The notes below the pieces were generated by a model. The model did no database searches. It worked only from the letters and a program-made list of their open reading frames with translations, and was not told where the DNA came from. A stretch of 64,000 nt of DNA from Azospira sp. I13 (GTDB lineage Bacteria; Pseudomonadota; Gammaproteobacteria; Burkholderiales; Rhodocyclaceae): NCBI RefSeq assembly GCF_003112695.1, contig NZ_BFBP01000009.1:4092-68091 (forward strand), in the 5' to 3' direction. Positions 1-7,258 of this stretch are shown piece by piece; position 1 is the first letter of the stretch; each line of letters opens with the position of its first letter. The position numbers and the translations under genes were made by a program.

Positions 1-211
1 CGACCTGCCCGCCCGTGGGCAGGGCATTGGCGGCCGGCGGGGCTGCCAGGGCGGTACCGGCCAGCAGGCTGCCCACCACCAGGGCCAGGGGCTTGAGGCG
101 ACGCCCGCCCCGGGAGGCCCGTCCTCCCTTGCTTCGGCCCCGGGCACTTTCCGGCGCGGCTACGTAGCTTTGGCTCTGTTCGTTCCAGGCGAGTCGGTAG
201 GTGTGGTTCAT
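1..211 (-). CDS. Two-partner-secretion exoprotein (filamentous haemagglutinin family), N-terminal fragment
   Basis: This is the first 70 codons of a gene that runs off the left edge. The protein opens with MNHTYRLAWNEQSQSYVAAP, which matches the extended signal peptide region (ESPR) of large type V-secreted proteins. It is followed by an Arg/Lys-rich stretch, a hydrophobic segment (LALVVGSLLAGTALA) and the motif LPTGGQV, which typically begins the TPS domain of filamentous haemagglutinin-like TpsA proteins. Such proteins cross the inner membrane by Sec and the outer membrane through a TpsB pore; no TpsB gene is visible here. It is divergent from the SARP-type regulator at 557, which makes that regulator a candidate controller (inference). 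The family is clear, but the adhesive or toxic function of the missing part cannot be judged. Confidence 0.85.
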   Translation of the reverse strand, partial: MNHTYRLAWNEQSQSYVAAPESARGRSKGGRASRGGRRLKPLALVVGSLLAGTALAAPPAANALPTGGQV

Positions 212-234
212 GGGGGCCTCGGGGCGGAAGGTCA

Positions 235-318
235 ATGGCAACGGAGCGGGCAGCAGTATCGGGCCATGGCTTGGCCGTGCCCGTGCAATGGCGAAGTAAT
301 GGCGAAGCTATGGCAGCA
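235..318. promoter_or_regulatory. Phased direct repeats (ATGGC) in the tpsA/regulator intergenic region
   Basis: ATGGC begins at 266, 288, 299 and 310, with a degenerate copy (GTGCC) at 277. This gives a continuous 11-bp period. The copies at 287 and 298 share ten bases (AATGGCGAAG). One more ATGGC lies at 235. SARP-family activators are known to bind direct heptamer repeats at about 11-bp spacing on one face of the helix, and the gene starting at 557 encodes a SARP-type protein, so autoregulation or control of the divergent exoprotein is plausible. A second 11-bp-period pair, GCGTAAGA at 341 and 352, lies just downstream. No convincing -35/-10 pair was found in the 212-556 gap. Confidence 0.45.
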
Positions 319-556
319 TTGCCAACATCATGAAGCACCAGCGTAAGAGAGGCGTAAGATGCCTCCTTCAGATTGGCATTTCAGGGGCGCTGGGGCGCGC
401 CGTTACTACGCCTCCGGGCAAGCGGCTCCTTACCTGTCCCTTGTTCCGATTTCTCCTCCGGCCCCTGTTTCGACATTTTTGATCGCCGCCTCCGTCCGCC
501 ACCTTGCCCAACGCCTGGGGCATTCATGCCCCAAACGCCCCCAAAGCCGCCCCGCC

Positions 557-3500
557 ATGTCCCTCGCGCCTTCCGCTAGCCCCCCTGCCGCTGCCTGCAA
601 GCTGCAACTGGATCTCCTCGGCCCGCCCCGGCTGTGCCGTGACGGCGTCGACATCAGCGGCCGCATCAAATACCGCAAGGGTCTGGCTTTGCTGGCCTAC
701 CTGGCCGTTCACAGCGGCCTATGGCAGCCCCGGGAAAAGCTGGCGGCCCTGCTCTGGCCCGATCTGCCCCTGGCCGCGGCCCGCACCAACCTGCGCCAGG
801 TCCTCAACAACCTGGCGGCCCTGCTCAATACGCCGACAGGCGCCGGCCCCCTGGAGAAGGACGATCAGGCCATCCGCCTCCAGCCCGGCCCCGGGCTGCG
901 GGTGGATGTCCACCTGCTGCTTGAGGAAAGCGCCGAGCGCCCCCCGGAAGCGCCCTGGCTGCATGATTTACCGAATGGTTTGGCCCACCTGACAGGGGAA
1001 TTCATGGCCGGCCTGCAACTAAACAATGCGGGCGAATTCGAGGATTGGCTGCTGGCGGTGCGGCGGGACATGGCCGGGCGTGCCGCCAGCCTGCTGGAGC
1101 GCCTCCTGCAAGCCCGGCGGGAGGCCGGCCATCTGGCCGAAGCCCTGGCACCCGCCCGCCTGCTGGTGCAACTGGCGCCCTGCGACGAAGCCCGCCACCT
1201 GACGCTGATGACCTTGCTGGCTGAGCAGGGCGATCTGGATGGTGCCCTGGCCACCTTCGCCCAGCTGGAACGGGCCTTGAAGCAGGAAGGTGGCAGCGCC
1301 CCCGGCAATGCCCTGCTGCGCCTGCGGGAGGAATTGCAACGCCAGCTGGCGGACCGGACCGATGGCCTGCCCTCCGCCGCGCTGCCCCAGCTACCCGAAC
1401 TACGGGGGCTGACGGCCCTCTACTGTGATTTCTGCCTGGCACCGGATAGCGGCATGGCGGCCGACGGCGAATTCATGGCGGCCCTGCAGGAGTTGATCCA
1501 CCGGCGGGGCGGCCGCGTCGCCTCCACCATCGGCCGCGGCATTCTCGCTGTGTTCGGCCTGCCGCCGGCCCTGGAGCGTTCGGTGGAGCGAGCCCTGATC
1601 GCCGCGGAGGAAATCCGCTCCGGCCCGGCCCGGGCCATGACGCCGCGCATGGGCGTCTGCCACGGCCGTATGCTCTATCAGGGGAACGCCACCGCCCCCC
1701 ACTTGCTGGGGGAAATCCCCGATCTGGCCATGCTGCTGGGCTGGTCCGCTGCGCCCGGTGAAACCCTGGTCAATGGCGCCGTGGCCGATCAGGCCGGGCC
1801 GGACTTTGCCTTCCGGCCCGCCGGCAGCCGGACCCTGCCCGGTACGGCAGCTCCCCTGGAAACCTTCAACCTCACCGGGCACCGCCCCCCGCGCGCCCGC
1901 CAGAGCGCCCGCAGCGGCCTGCCCTTTGCAGGCCGGGAGGGGGAGCTGGGCCAGTTGCTGGCCCTCTGGGACGACGCTCGGGCCGGCAAGTCGCGCATCG
2001 CCTTGATCCGCGCCCCCGCCGGCATGGGCAAGACGCGCCTGGCGGCAGAACTGTCGCGGCAGGTGGATATGCTTGGTGGCCAGGTGCGCCACATCGCCTG
2101 CCGTCTCGAACTGCAACACCATCCCCTGGCCGCTGTGCTGGCCAGCCTGGAGGCTCTGGCCGGCATTGAGCGCCACGACGGGCCAAGCCGCCGGCGCGAG
2201 AAGACCGAGCAGGTTCTCGCCCAGGCCTACCCCCGGCTGACCCCGGAACACCGGGAAGCCCTGGCCGTGCTGATGGCCGAAAGCGCCATGGGTAGCAGCG
2301 GCATCCAGGCCAAGAGTACGGCCTTCAGCGCCCTCCTGGGCCTGGTGGATTGCCTGATCGAACGGCGCCCGACCCTGCTGGTGATGGACGATCTGCACTG
2401 GTGTGACCTGACCACCCTGGAATTGCTCGGCCAGTTCGTCAAAAGCCTGGGCGACAGGCCAGTGCTGCTGGTGCTCACCGGCCGCGCCGAGATGCTGGCG
2501 GATAGCCCGCCCGCCCTCACCCGACACTTCGACCTGCCGCCCCTCAACCCGGGCGAAGCCCTGGCCCTGGTCGCCGCTGCCGACCGGGCCGCCCACATTC
2601 CGCCGGAGGAACGCCAGCGCATTGCCGGCAGTTGTGGCGGCATTCCCCTCTTCATCGAGCGCCTGGCCAAGGACTGGCTGGAAGGCATCGACCACCGGCA
2701 GCCGGTGGAAGAGCTCCTGCAAAGCGAGCTGGATCGCCTGGGGCCGGCCAAGGACGTACTGCGCAGCGCCGCCGTGCTCGGCGTCAGCTTCAGCCTGGAG
2801 CTGCTGCGCGCCCTGCTGCCGGATGCGCCGGTGCAAGCCGCCCTGGAGGCGGCCATCGGGCAGCGCTTGGTCGTCGCCCTCGACGACGACCTCTACGAAT
2901 TCAGCCATGCCCTCATCCGCGACACCGCCTACCAAAGCCTGCCCCCGGGGCAGCAGCAGGCCCTGCACCGTCACGCCGCCTACCTTTTCCTCGAAGCCGA
3001 GGCGCCCCAGGCGGAAGCCGTGGCCCGCCATTTCAGTGCCGGGCGCTGCTGGAAGGAAGCCGCCCTGTGGTGGAACCACGCCGGCTCTGCCGCCATGGCG
3101 CGGGAATTCGCCGCCGACGCCCTGCGTTGCTTCGAGGAGGCAGACAAGATGCTGGAAGCCTGGGACGCCCCCCTGGCCGAACGCCAGGCGGTACAGATTC
3201 GCCGCGGTTACGCCGCCCAGCTGGCCCAGGGCTTCGGCTCCCCCCTAGCCCACCGGCTGTTCTCCCAGGTGGCGGACGAACTGGGGCGGCACATGCCCCT
3301 GGAAGGCAGCCGCCGCCAGACCTATTTTGCCGCCCTCAGCGGGCGCTACATGGGCGGCAGTTCCCAGGGCGAGGTGGAAGGGCTGAACATTGCCCGCCAG
3401 TTAGCCAGCCTGGCCCAGACCGACATCGAGCGGCTGATGGCCAGCTTCGCCCTCGGCAATTCCCTTTTCTGGCGGGGCCAGCTGGCCGAAGCCCGCAGCT

Positions 3501-4219
3501 GGCAAGAAAAAGGCGCCGACCTAGCCAGCCGCCTGCTGCCCCGGGACCGCATCCGCTACTGCGTGGACGATCCGGCGGTGACCTGCCGGGCCTTTCTCGG
3601 CTGGAACCTGTGGTTCATGGGGGAAGAGGCGGAAGGCTGCGCCGTGGCAGCGCAAAGCGTCGCCCTGGCGCGGGAAGGGGGACGCACCCACGCCCTGTGC
3701 TTCGCCCTCACTTTCTCTGTCGCCATGCACTGGTGCCGGGAAGATGTGGAGACGGTGCTGGCCCAGGCCAGCGAGGGCCTTTCCCTGGCCCGGCAGTACG
3801 GGCTACCGCTGTGGGAAAGCGTCAATAGCCTTTTCCTGCTGTGGGCCCAGGCCCGCCTGGGGGTGCTGGAAGACAACCGGCCTCTTTTCGGCGCCGCCGC
3901 CCAGATGCAGCTGGCCTACCAGGCCGGCATCACCACCTCGCGCTGGATCGCCGCCCGGGCCCTGGTGGCCCAGTCCGCCTGGAGCGAGGCAGAAGCCCTG
4001 ATCGACGTGACCATCCAGGAGGCGGTGGTCAATGAAGACGAATACTGCATCGCCGACGTGGTCTGGCTGAAGGGGGAATGCTTGCTGCAACGGGAAAAGG
4101 CCCGGGAAGCCCGTCGCCATTTCGCCCGGGCCGAAGCCATGGCCGAACAGCAGCAAGCCCTCGGCCTGTTGCAACGCTTCCACCGGCGAAAGGTGCAGCT
4201 GCAAGGGCGGCCGGGTTAG
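557..4219 (+). CDS. SARP/BTAD-type transcriptional regulator with degenerate cyclase domain, AAA ATPase and TPR region
   Basis: This is a large (1220-residue) signal-responsive regulator. An OmpR-like winged-helix domain (about 15-110) is followed by a bacterial transcriptional activator (BTAD) helical domain (about 115-265). A class III nucleotide-cyclase-like domain (about 285-455) keeps the first metal Asp (D291), but the usual GDG is GRG (R327), so it is probably a non-catalytic sensor module. A STAND/AAA ATPase follows, with Walker A APAGMGKT (486-493, K492) and Walker B LLVMDDLHW (D611/D612), and then helical TPR-like repeats to the C-terminus. There is no C-terminal LuxR HTH. The frame is open back to an ATG at 359 with a good Shine-Dalgarno, but codons 359-556 lack the high GC3 of the rest, so the ATG at 557 is preferred. 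It is divergent from the TpsA-like gene and probably regulates it or itself (inference). Confidence 0.8.
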   Translation: MSLAPSASPPAAACKLQLDLLGPPRLCRDGVDISGRIKYRKGLALLAYLAVHSGLWQPREKLAALLWPDLPLAAARTNLRQVLNNLAALLNTPTGAGPLEKDDQAIRLQPGPGLRVDVHLLLEESAERPPEAPWLHDLPNGLAHLTGEFMAGLQLNNAGEFEDWLLAVRRDMAGRAASLLERLLQARREAGHLAEALAPARLLVQLAPCDEARHLTLMTLLAEQGDLDGALATFAQLERALKQEGGSAPGNALLRLREELQRQLADRTDGLPSAALPQLPELRGLTALYCDFCLAPDSGMAADGEFMAALQELIHRRGGRVASTIGRGILAVFGLPPALERSVERALIAAEEIRSGPARAMTPRMGVCHGRMLYQGNATAPHLLGEIPDLAMLLGWSAAPGETLVNGAVADQAGPDFAFRPAGSRTLPGTAAPLETFNLTGHRPPRARQSARSGLPFAGREGELGQLLALWDDARAGKSRIALIRAPAGMGKTRLAAELSRQVDMLGGQVRHIACRLELQHHPLAAVLASLEALAGIERHDGPSRRREKTEQVLAQAYPRLTPEHREALAVLMAESAMGSSGIQAKSTAFSALLGLVDCLIERRPTLLVMDDLHWCDLTTLELLGQFVKSLGDRPVLLVLTGRAEMLADSPPALTRHFDLPPLNPGEALALVAAADRAAHIPPEERQRIAGSCGGIPLFIERLAKDWLEGIDHRQPVEELLQSELDRLGPAKDVLRSAAVLGVSFSLELLRALLPDAPVQAALEAAIGQRLVVALDDDLYEFSHALIRDTAYQSLPPGQQQALHRHAAYLFLEAEAPQAEAVARHFSAGRCWKEAALWWNHAGSAAMAREFAADALRCFEEADKMLEAWDAPLAERQAVQIRRGYAAQLAQGFGSPLAHRLFSQVADELGRHMPLEGSRRQTYFAALSGRYMGGSSQGEVEGLNIARQLASLAQTDIERLMASFALGNSLFWRGQLAEARSWQEKGADLASRLLPRDRIRYCVDDPAVTCRAFLGWNLWFMGEEAEGCAVAAQSVALAREGGRTHALCFALTFSVAMHWCREDVETVLAQASEGLSLARQYGLPLWESVNSLFLLWAQARLGVLEDNRPLFGAAAQMQLAYQAGITTSRWIAARALVAQSAWSEAEALIDVTIQEAVVNEDEYCIADVVWLKGECLLQREKAREARRHFARAEAMAEQQQALGLLQRFHRRKVQLQGRPG

Positions 4220-4335
4220 GACAGCGGAAGGGGAAGGCCGGTGCCGGCAAATGGCTCCAACATCGGGCGCCAGGTCACGCCGGGCGCAAGATCGTCACCG
4301 CACTCCCTTTGGCACCTCCCTTTGGCATCGGCCGC

Positions 4336-4361
4336 AGAGGCAATAGGGACGCCATTCTTCC
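4336..4361 (+). repeat. Dispersed intergenic repeat, copy A (in convergent gap 4220-4529)
   Basis: This 26-bp core starts AGAGGCAATAGGGACGCC and ends ATTCTTCC. It is identical to 58197-58222, nearly matches the reverse complement of 36936-36956, and is present as split halves at 28178-28258. Copy A lies in the 310-bp gap between the convergent regulator and bioC genes. About 30 bases downstream is a hairpin (8-bp arms GGCGCGGG/CCCGCGCC, roughly 4387-4415). The rest of the gap shows no gene. The function is unknown; a REP-like or decayed miniature element is possible. Confidence 0.7.
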
Positions 4362-4529
4362 CACAAACACCCCGGAGCGGCAAGCAGGGCGCGGGGTTTG
4401 ACAAAGACCCGCGCCCCGCCTTGGTTTCCAGGCGATGTTGGGTGTTATTCAGGCGCTCTTCAGGTGATTTTCGGGAGGCAACGCAGCTGCTGCCTGCAGT
4501 GGTGACACCGCCGACCGAGGCCTGCGGAA

Positions 4530-5441
4530 TCAGGAATGGCCGGGCTTGGGGCGGTCGAAGCGAACGATGCTGCGACCATCGGCGATCTTTTTGGGTGCCG
4601 TTTTCCAGGCGTGGCCGTAGACCACTTCCACCGTGACCGCTGTGCGGCCGTCCTTGGCCTGGCGGCCGAAGGCTTCGGCAGCGCGGCGCCACTGGCGGGG
4701 CGTCATCAGGCCGGGGCGGCGGGCCGTCATGGCGCAGGTATCGCCAGCCGCCTTGAGTTCCGCTGCCAGGGCATCGAAATCTGGGTAGGTCAGGGTGAGC
4801 ACTTCCATGTCCATCACTGGATCGGCGAAGCCGCAATGAACCAGCAGGTCGCCCCAGTCGTGCATGTCGATGAAGCGCTGGGTATGGGCATAGCCATCGC
4901 CGAAGGCGGAGCGCAGCTCCTTCAGCGTATCCGGACCGAAGGTGGAGAACATCAGCAGGCCGCCCACCTCCAGGCTGCGGTGGAATTCCTTGAGCACCGG
5001 CTCCGGGTCGTTCACCCAGTGCAGCATCAGGTTGGACCAAAGCAGGGAAAGGCTGCCGGCAGCCAGTGGCAGGGCCAGGGCGTCAGCCGCCAGCAGGCCC
5101 GGGCCTCGGGCCCCACCGCCCAACCAGGTCGGCAGGCGGGAAATCACCGGGCCGCTGGCCGGATGGCGCCGGCGGGCCTCGGCCAGCATGGCGGGCACCG
5201 CATCGGCGCCGAGTACCAGGGCGTCGGGATAACGGGCCTGGAGGCCGGCCAGGCTGGCGCCGGTAGCGCAGCCCAGGTCGAGAATCTTTTGGGGTTCGAG
5301 GCGGACGTAATCCAGCCGCTCCGCCATGCGCCCGCCAACTTCCTGGGCGATGAAGGCGGCGGCATCGTAGCCGGCCGCCGCACGAGCGAAGGTCCGCCGC
5401 ACCTGGCGGCAGTCCACCAGGGGGGCCGCCGGCTGCGTCAT
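4530..5441 (-). CDS. bioC: Malonyl-[acyl-carrier protein] O-methyltransferase BioC
   Basis: This 303-residue SAM-dependent methyltransferase is predicted to methylate malonyl-ACP, disguising it so the fatty-acid synthase can build the pimeloyl moiety of biotin in the cytoplasm. Visible features are the class I motif I ILDLGCATGASL, an acidic/nucleotide region around LVLGADAVPAML, and the BioC-like stretch SNLMLHWVNDPEPVLKEFHR followed by LMFSTFGPDTLKELR. The start at 5441 (MTQPAAPL) leaves a 7-bp gap from the bioB stop, so the two form an operon. The gene converges on the SARP regulator across a repeat-bearing gap. The identification rests on both sequence and the bioB neighbour. Confidence 0.9.
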   Translation of the reverse strand: MTQPAAPLVDCRQVRRTFARAAAGYDAAAFIAQEVGGRMAERLDYVRLEPQKILDLGCATGASLAGLQARYPDALVLGADAVPAMLAEARRRHPASGPVISRLPTWLGGGARGPGLLAADALALPLAAGSLSLLWSNLMLHWVNDPEPVLKEFHRSLEVGGLLMFSTFGPDTLKELRSAFGDGYAHTQRFIDMHDWGDLLVHCGFADPVMDMEVLTLTYPDFDALAAELKAAGDTCAMTARRPGLMTPRQWRRAAEAFGRQAKDGRTAVTVEVVYGHAWKTAPKKIADGRSIVRFDRPKPGHS

Positions 5442-5448
5442 GGAGCGA

Positions 5449-6444
5449 TCAGATGGGCTTGAGGCCCAGCTTGGCGAACATGGCATCGTCCTGGTCGGCC
5501 TGGGAGTTGCCGGTGGTCAGGAGCGCTTCGCCGTAGAAGATGGAGTTGGCGCCGGCCAGGAAGCAGAGGGTCTGCAGTTCTTCGCTCATCTCGTGACGGC
5601 CGGCGGACAGGCGCACGTAGGAGGTAGGCATGGTGATGCGGGCAGCGGCGATGGTGCGCACGAATTCGATGCCATCCACCGGCTTGACGTTGGCCAGGGG
5701 AGTGCCGGGGATCGGCACCAGGTTGTTGATGGGCACGGATTCCGGCGCCTTGGGCAGATTGGCCAGCTGGGCGATGAGGGCCGCCCGGTTCTTGCGGGTT
5801 TCGCCCATGCCGATGATGCCGCCGGAGCAGACATTGATGCCGGCATCCCGCACCTGGTCCAGGGTGTCGATGCGGTCTTCGTGGCAATGGCTCTTGATCA
5901 CCTGGCCGTAGAATTCCTTGTCCGTATCCAGGTTGTGGTTGTAGTAGTCGAGGCCGGCTTCCTTCAGCTTCTCGGCCTGGCCGTCCTTGAGCATACCCAG
6001 GGTGACGCAGGTCTGCAGGCCCAGGGCCTTGACGGCGGAAATCATTTCAGTGACCTTGTCCAGGTCCTTGTCCTTCGGGCCGCGCCAGGCGGCGCCCATG
6101 CAGAAGCGGGAAGCGCCCCGGTCTTTGGCGGCCTGGGCGGCCTTGAGCACGTCGTCCAGAGGCAGCAGGGCTTCGCGCTCCACCTCCGTGTTATAACGGG
6201 CGGACTGGGAACAGTAGCCGCAGTCCTCGGAGCAACCGCCGGTCTTCACGGACAGCAGGGTGGAACGCTGGATGGCGTTGGCATCGAAGTTTTCCCGATG
6301 CACCTGCTGGGCGCGGAAGACGAGATCCATGAACGGCAGGTCGAACAGGGCCTGTACCTGGGGCAGCGTCCATTTGGCCTGCTCGGCGGAGGCGCCGCAA
6401 GGGGTGGAGGATGTGTCGGAAACTGCTGCGGCAACTGCGTTCAT
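5449..6444 (-). CDS. bioB: Biotin synthase BioB
   Basis: This radical-SAM enzyme (331 residues) inserts sulfur into dethiobiotin, the last step of biotin synthesis. The radical SAM CxxxCxxC motif is present as CSEDCGYC, within the family signature [18 protein letters not shown]. The second-cluster ligand region ([18 protein letters not shown], and the Arg in [10 protein letters not shown]) is intact. The frame is open to 6480, but the ATG at 6444 (MNAVAAAV) has an AAAGG Shine-Dalgarno and suits the family length. bioC follows 7 bp downstream. bioB is divergent from comF across an 85-bp AT-rich gap with palindromes, where the promoters must lie. Confidence 0.96.
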   Translation of the reverse strand: MNAVAAAVSDTSSTPCGASAEQAKWTLPQVQALFDLPFMDLVFRAQQVHRENFDANAIQRSTLLSVKTGGCSEDCGYCSQSARYNTEVEREALLPLDDVLKAAQAAKDRGASRFCMGAAWRGPKDKDLDKVTEMISAVKALGLQTCVTLGMLKDGQAEKLKEAGLDYYNHNLDTDKEFYGQVIKSHCHEDRIDTLDQVRDAGINVCSGGIIGMGETRKNRAALIAQLANLPKAPESVPINNLVPIPGTPLANVKPVDGIEFVRTIAAARITMPTSYVRLSAGRHEMSEELQTLCFLAGANSIFYGEALLTTGNSQADQDDAMFAKLGLKPI

Positions 6445-6529
6445 GGCAAAACCTTTGCGAATAACCCTACTGGTATCCATACTATTAAGTATGGCTCATA
6501 ATTATGAATAATCGCGGACGGCAGGGTAA
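6445..6529. promoter_or_regulatory. bioB/comF divergent promoter region with two palindromes
   Basis: This 85-bp gap is AT-rich against its surroundings. It holds an inverted repeat CATACT-atta-AGTATG (6478-6493) and a perfect 10-bp palindrome CATAATTATG (6497-6506) three bases away. They could be a repressor operator for the biotin operon. They do not obviously match the published BirA or BioR box consensus as I know it, so the regulator is unassigned. Confidence 0.4.
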
Positions 6530-7258
6530 ATGTCAATTGTAGCCCAAAGCCGTCGCCTCCTCCGCCAGGCTGCCGGCGCGGTGCTGGATGGCCTGCTGCC
6601 CGGCTCCTGCCTGCTCTGTGGTGAGCACGACCACAGCCCCCTGGTCTGCCAGGCCTGCGAGGCCGACCTGCCCCATCTGGGCCCGGGGGCCTGCCCTCGT
6701 TGTGCCGAACCTGACTGCAGCGGCCAATGGTGCGCCCACTGCCTGCGCCACCCACCCCATTTCGACCGGGCCTGGGCCCTGTGGCGCTATGAGCATCCCC
6801 TCGATGCCCTCCTCCACGCCCTCAAGTACCGAAATGAGCTGGGACTGGCAGCCTGGTTCGGTCACCGGCTGGCCCCCATGCTGTTCGCCCACAGCACAGA
6901 TTGGGATTGTCTCGTGCCCTTGCCGCTGCACCCACAGCGGCTGGCGGAACGGGGTTTCAACCAGAGCCGGGAAGTCGCCCGGCACCTGGGGCCGCACCTC
7001 AACCTGCCGGTCATGCCCGAGCTTTGCCGACGCCAGCTTGCGACCCGCCCCCAGGCCGAGCTGCCGCTGGCGGAGCGCCACGCCAACATCCGCGGTGCCT
7101 TCCACTGCCCCGGAATGCTGACGGGTCGGCGCATCCTGCTCCTCGACGATGTCATGACCACCGGCGCCACCTTGAACGAATGCGCCCGTACCCTCAAACT
7201 GCACGGCGCCCTCCGGGTGGATGTCCTCGCCGTCGCCAGAACCTGCCATCACACATGA
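6530..7258 (+). CDS. ComF family protein (phosphoribosyltransferase-like, competence)
   Basis: This 242-residue ComF/GntX-type protein has an N-terminal cysteine-rich zinc-binding part (CLLCGE, CQACEADL, CPRCAEP, CAHCLR). A phosphoribosyltransferase-like domain follows, with the PRPP-binding signature ILLLDDVMTTGATL near the C-terminus and the typical VPLPLHPQRLAERGFNQS. ComF proteins are needed for natural transformation in several bacteria, acting on single-stranded DNA after uptake; the exact activity is not settled. The stop overlaps the next start (ATGA), so it is co-transcribed with the pglL-like gene. Placing ComF close to a type IV pilus locus is suggestive, but such pairing is not a known rule. 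Confidence 0.88.
   Translation: MSIVAQSRRLLRQAAGAVLDGLLPGSCLLCGEHDHSPLVCQACEADLPHLGPGACPRCAEPDCSGQWCAHCLRHPPHFDRAWALWRYEHPLDALLHALKYRNELGLAAWFGHRLAPMLFAHSTDWDCLVPLPLHPQRLAERGFNQSREVARHLGPHLNLPVMPELCRRQLATRPQAELPLAERHANIRGAFHCPGMLTGRRILLLDDVMTTGATLNECARTLKLHGALRVDVLAVARTCHHT

Noticed and set aside
359-556. N-terminal extension of the SARP-type regulator from ATG 359
   Set aside because: A good Shine-Dalgarno precedes it, but GC3 is far lower than in the gene and the DNA-binding domain starts only after 557. Kept as an alternative start.
1400-3079. 559-codon open frame antisense to the regulator
   Set aside because: Low-complexity translation rich in Gly, Gln and Ala, a GC shadow of the real gene.
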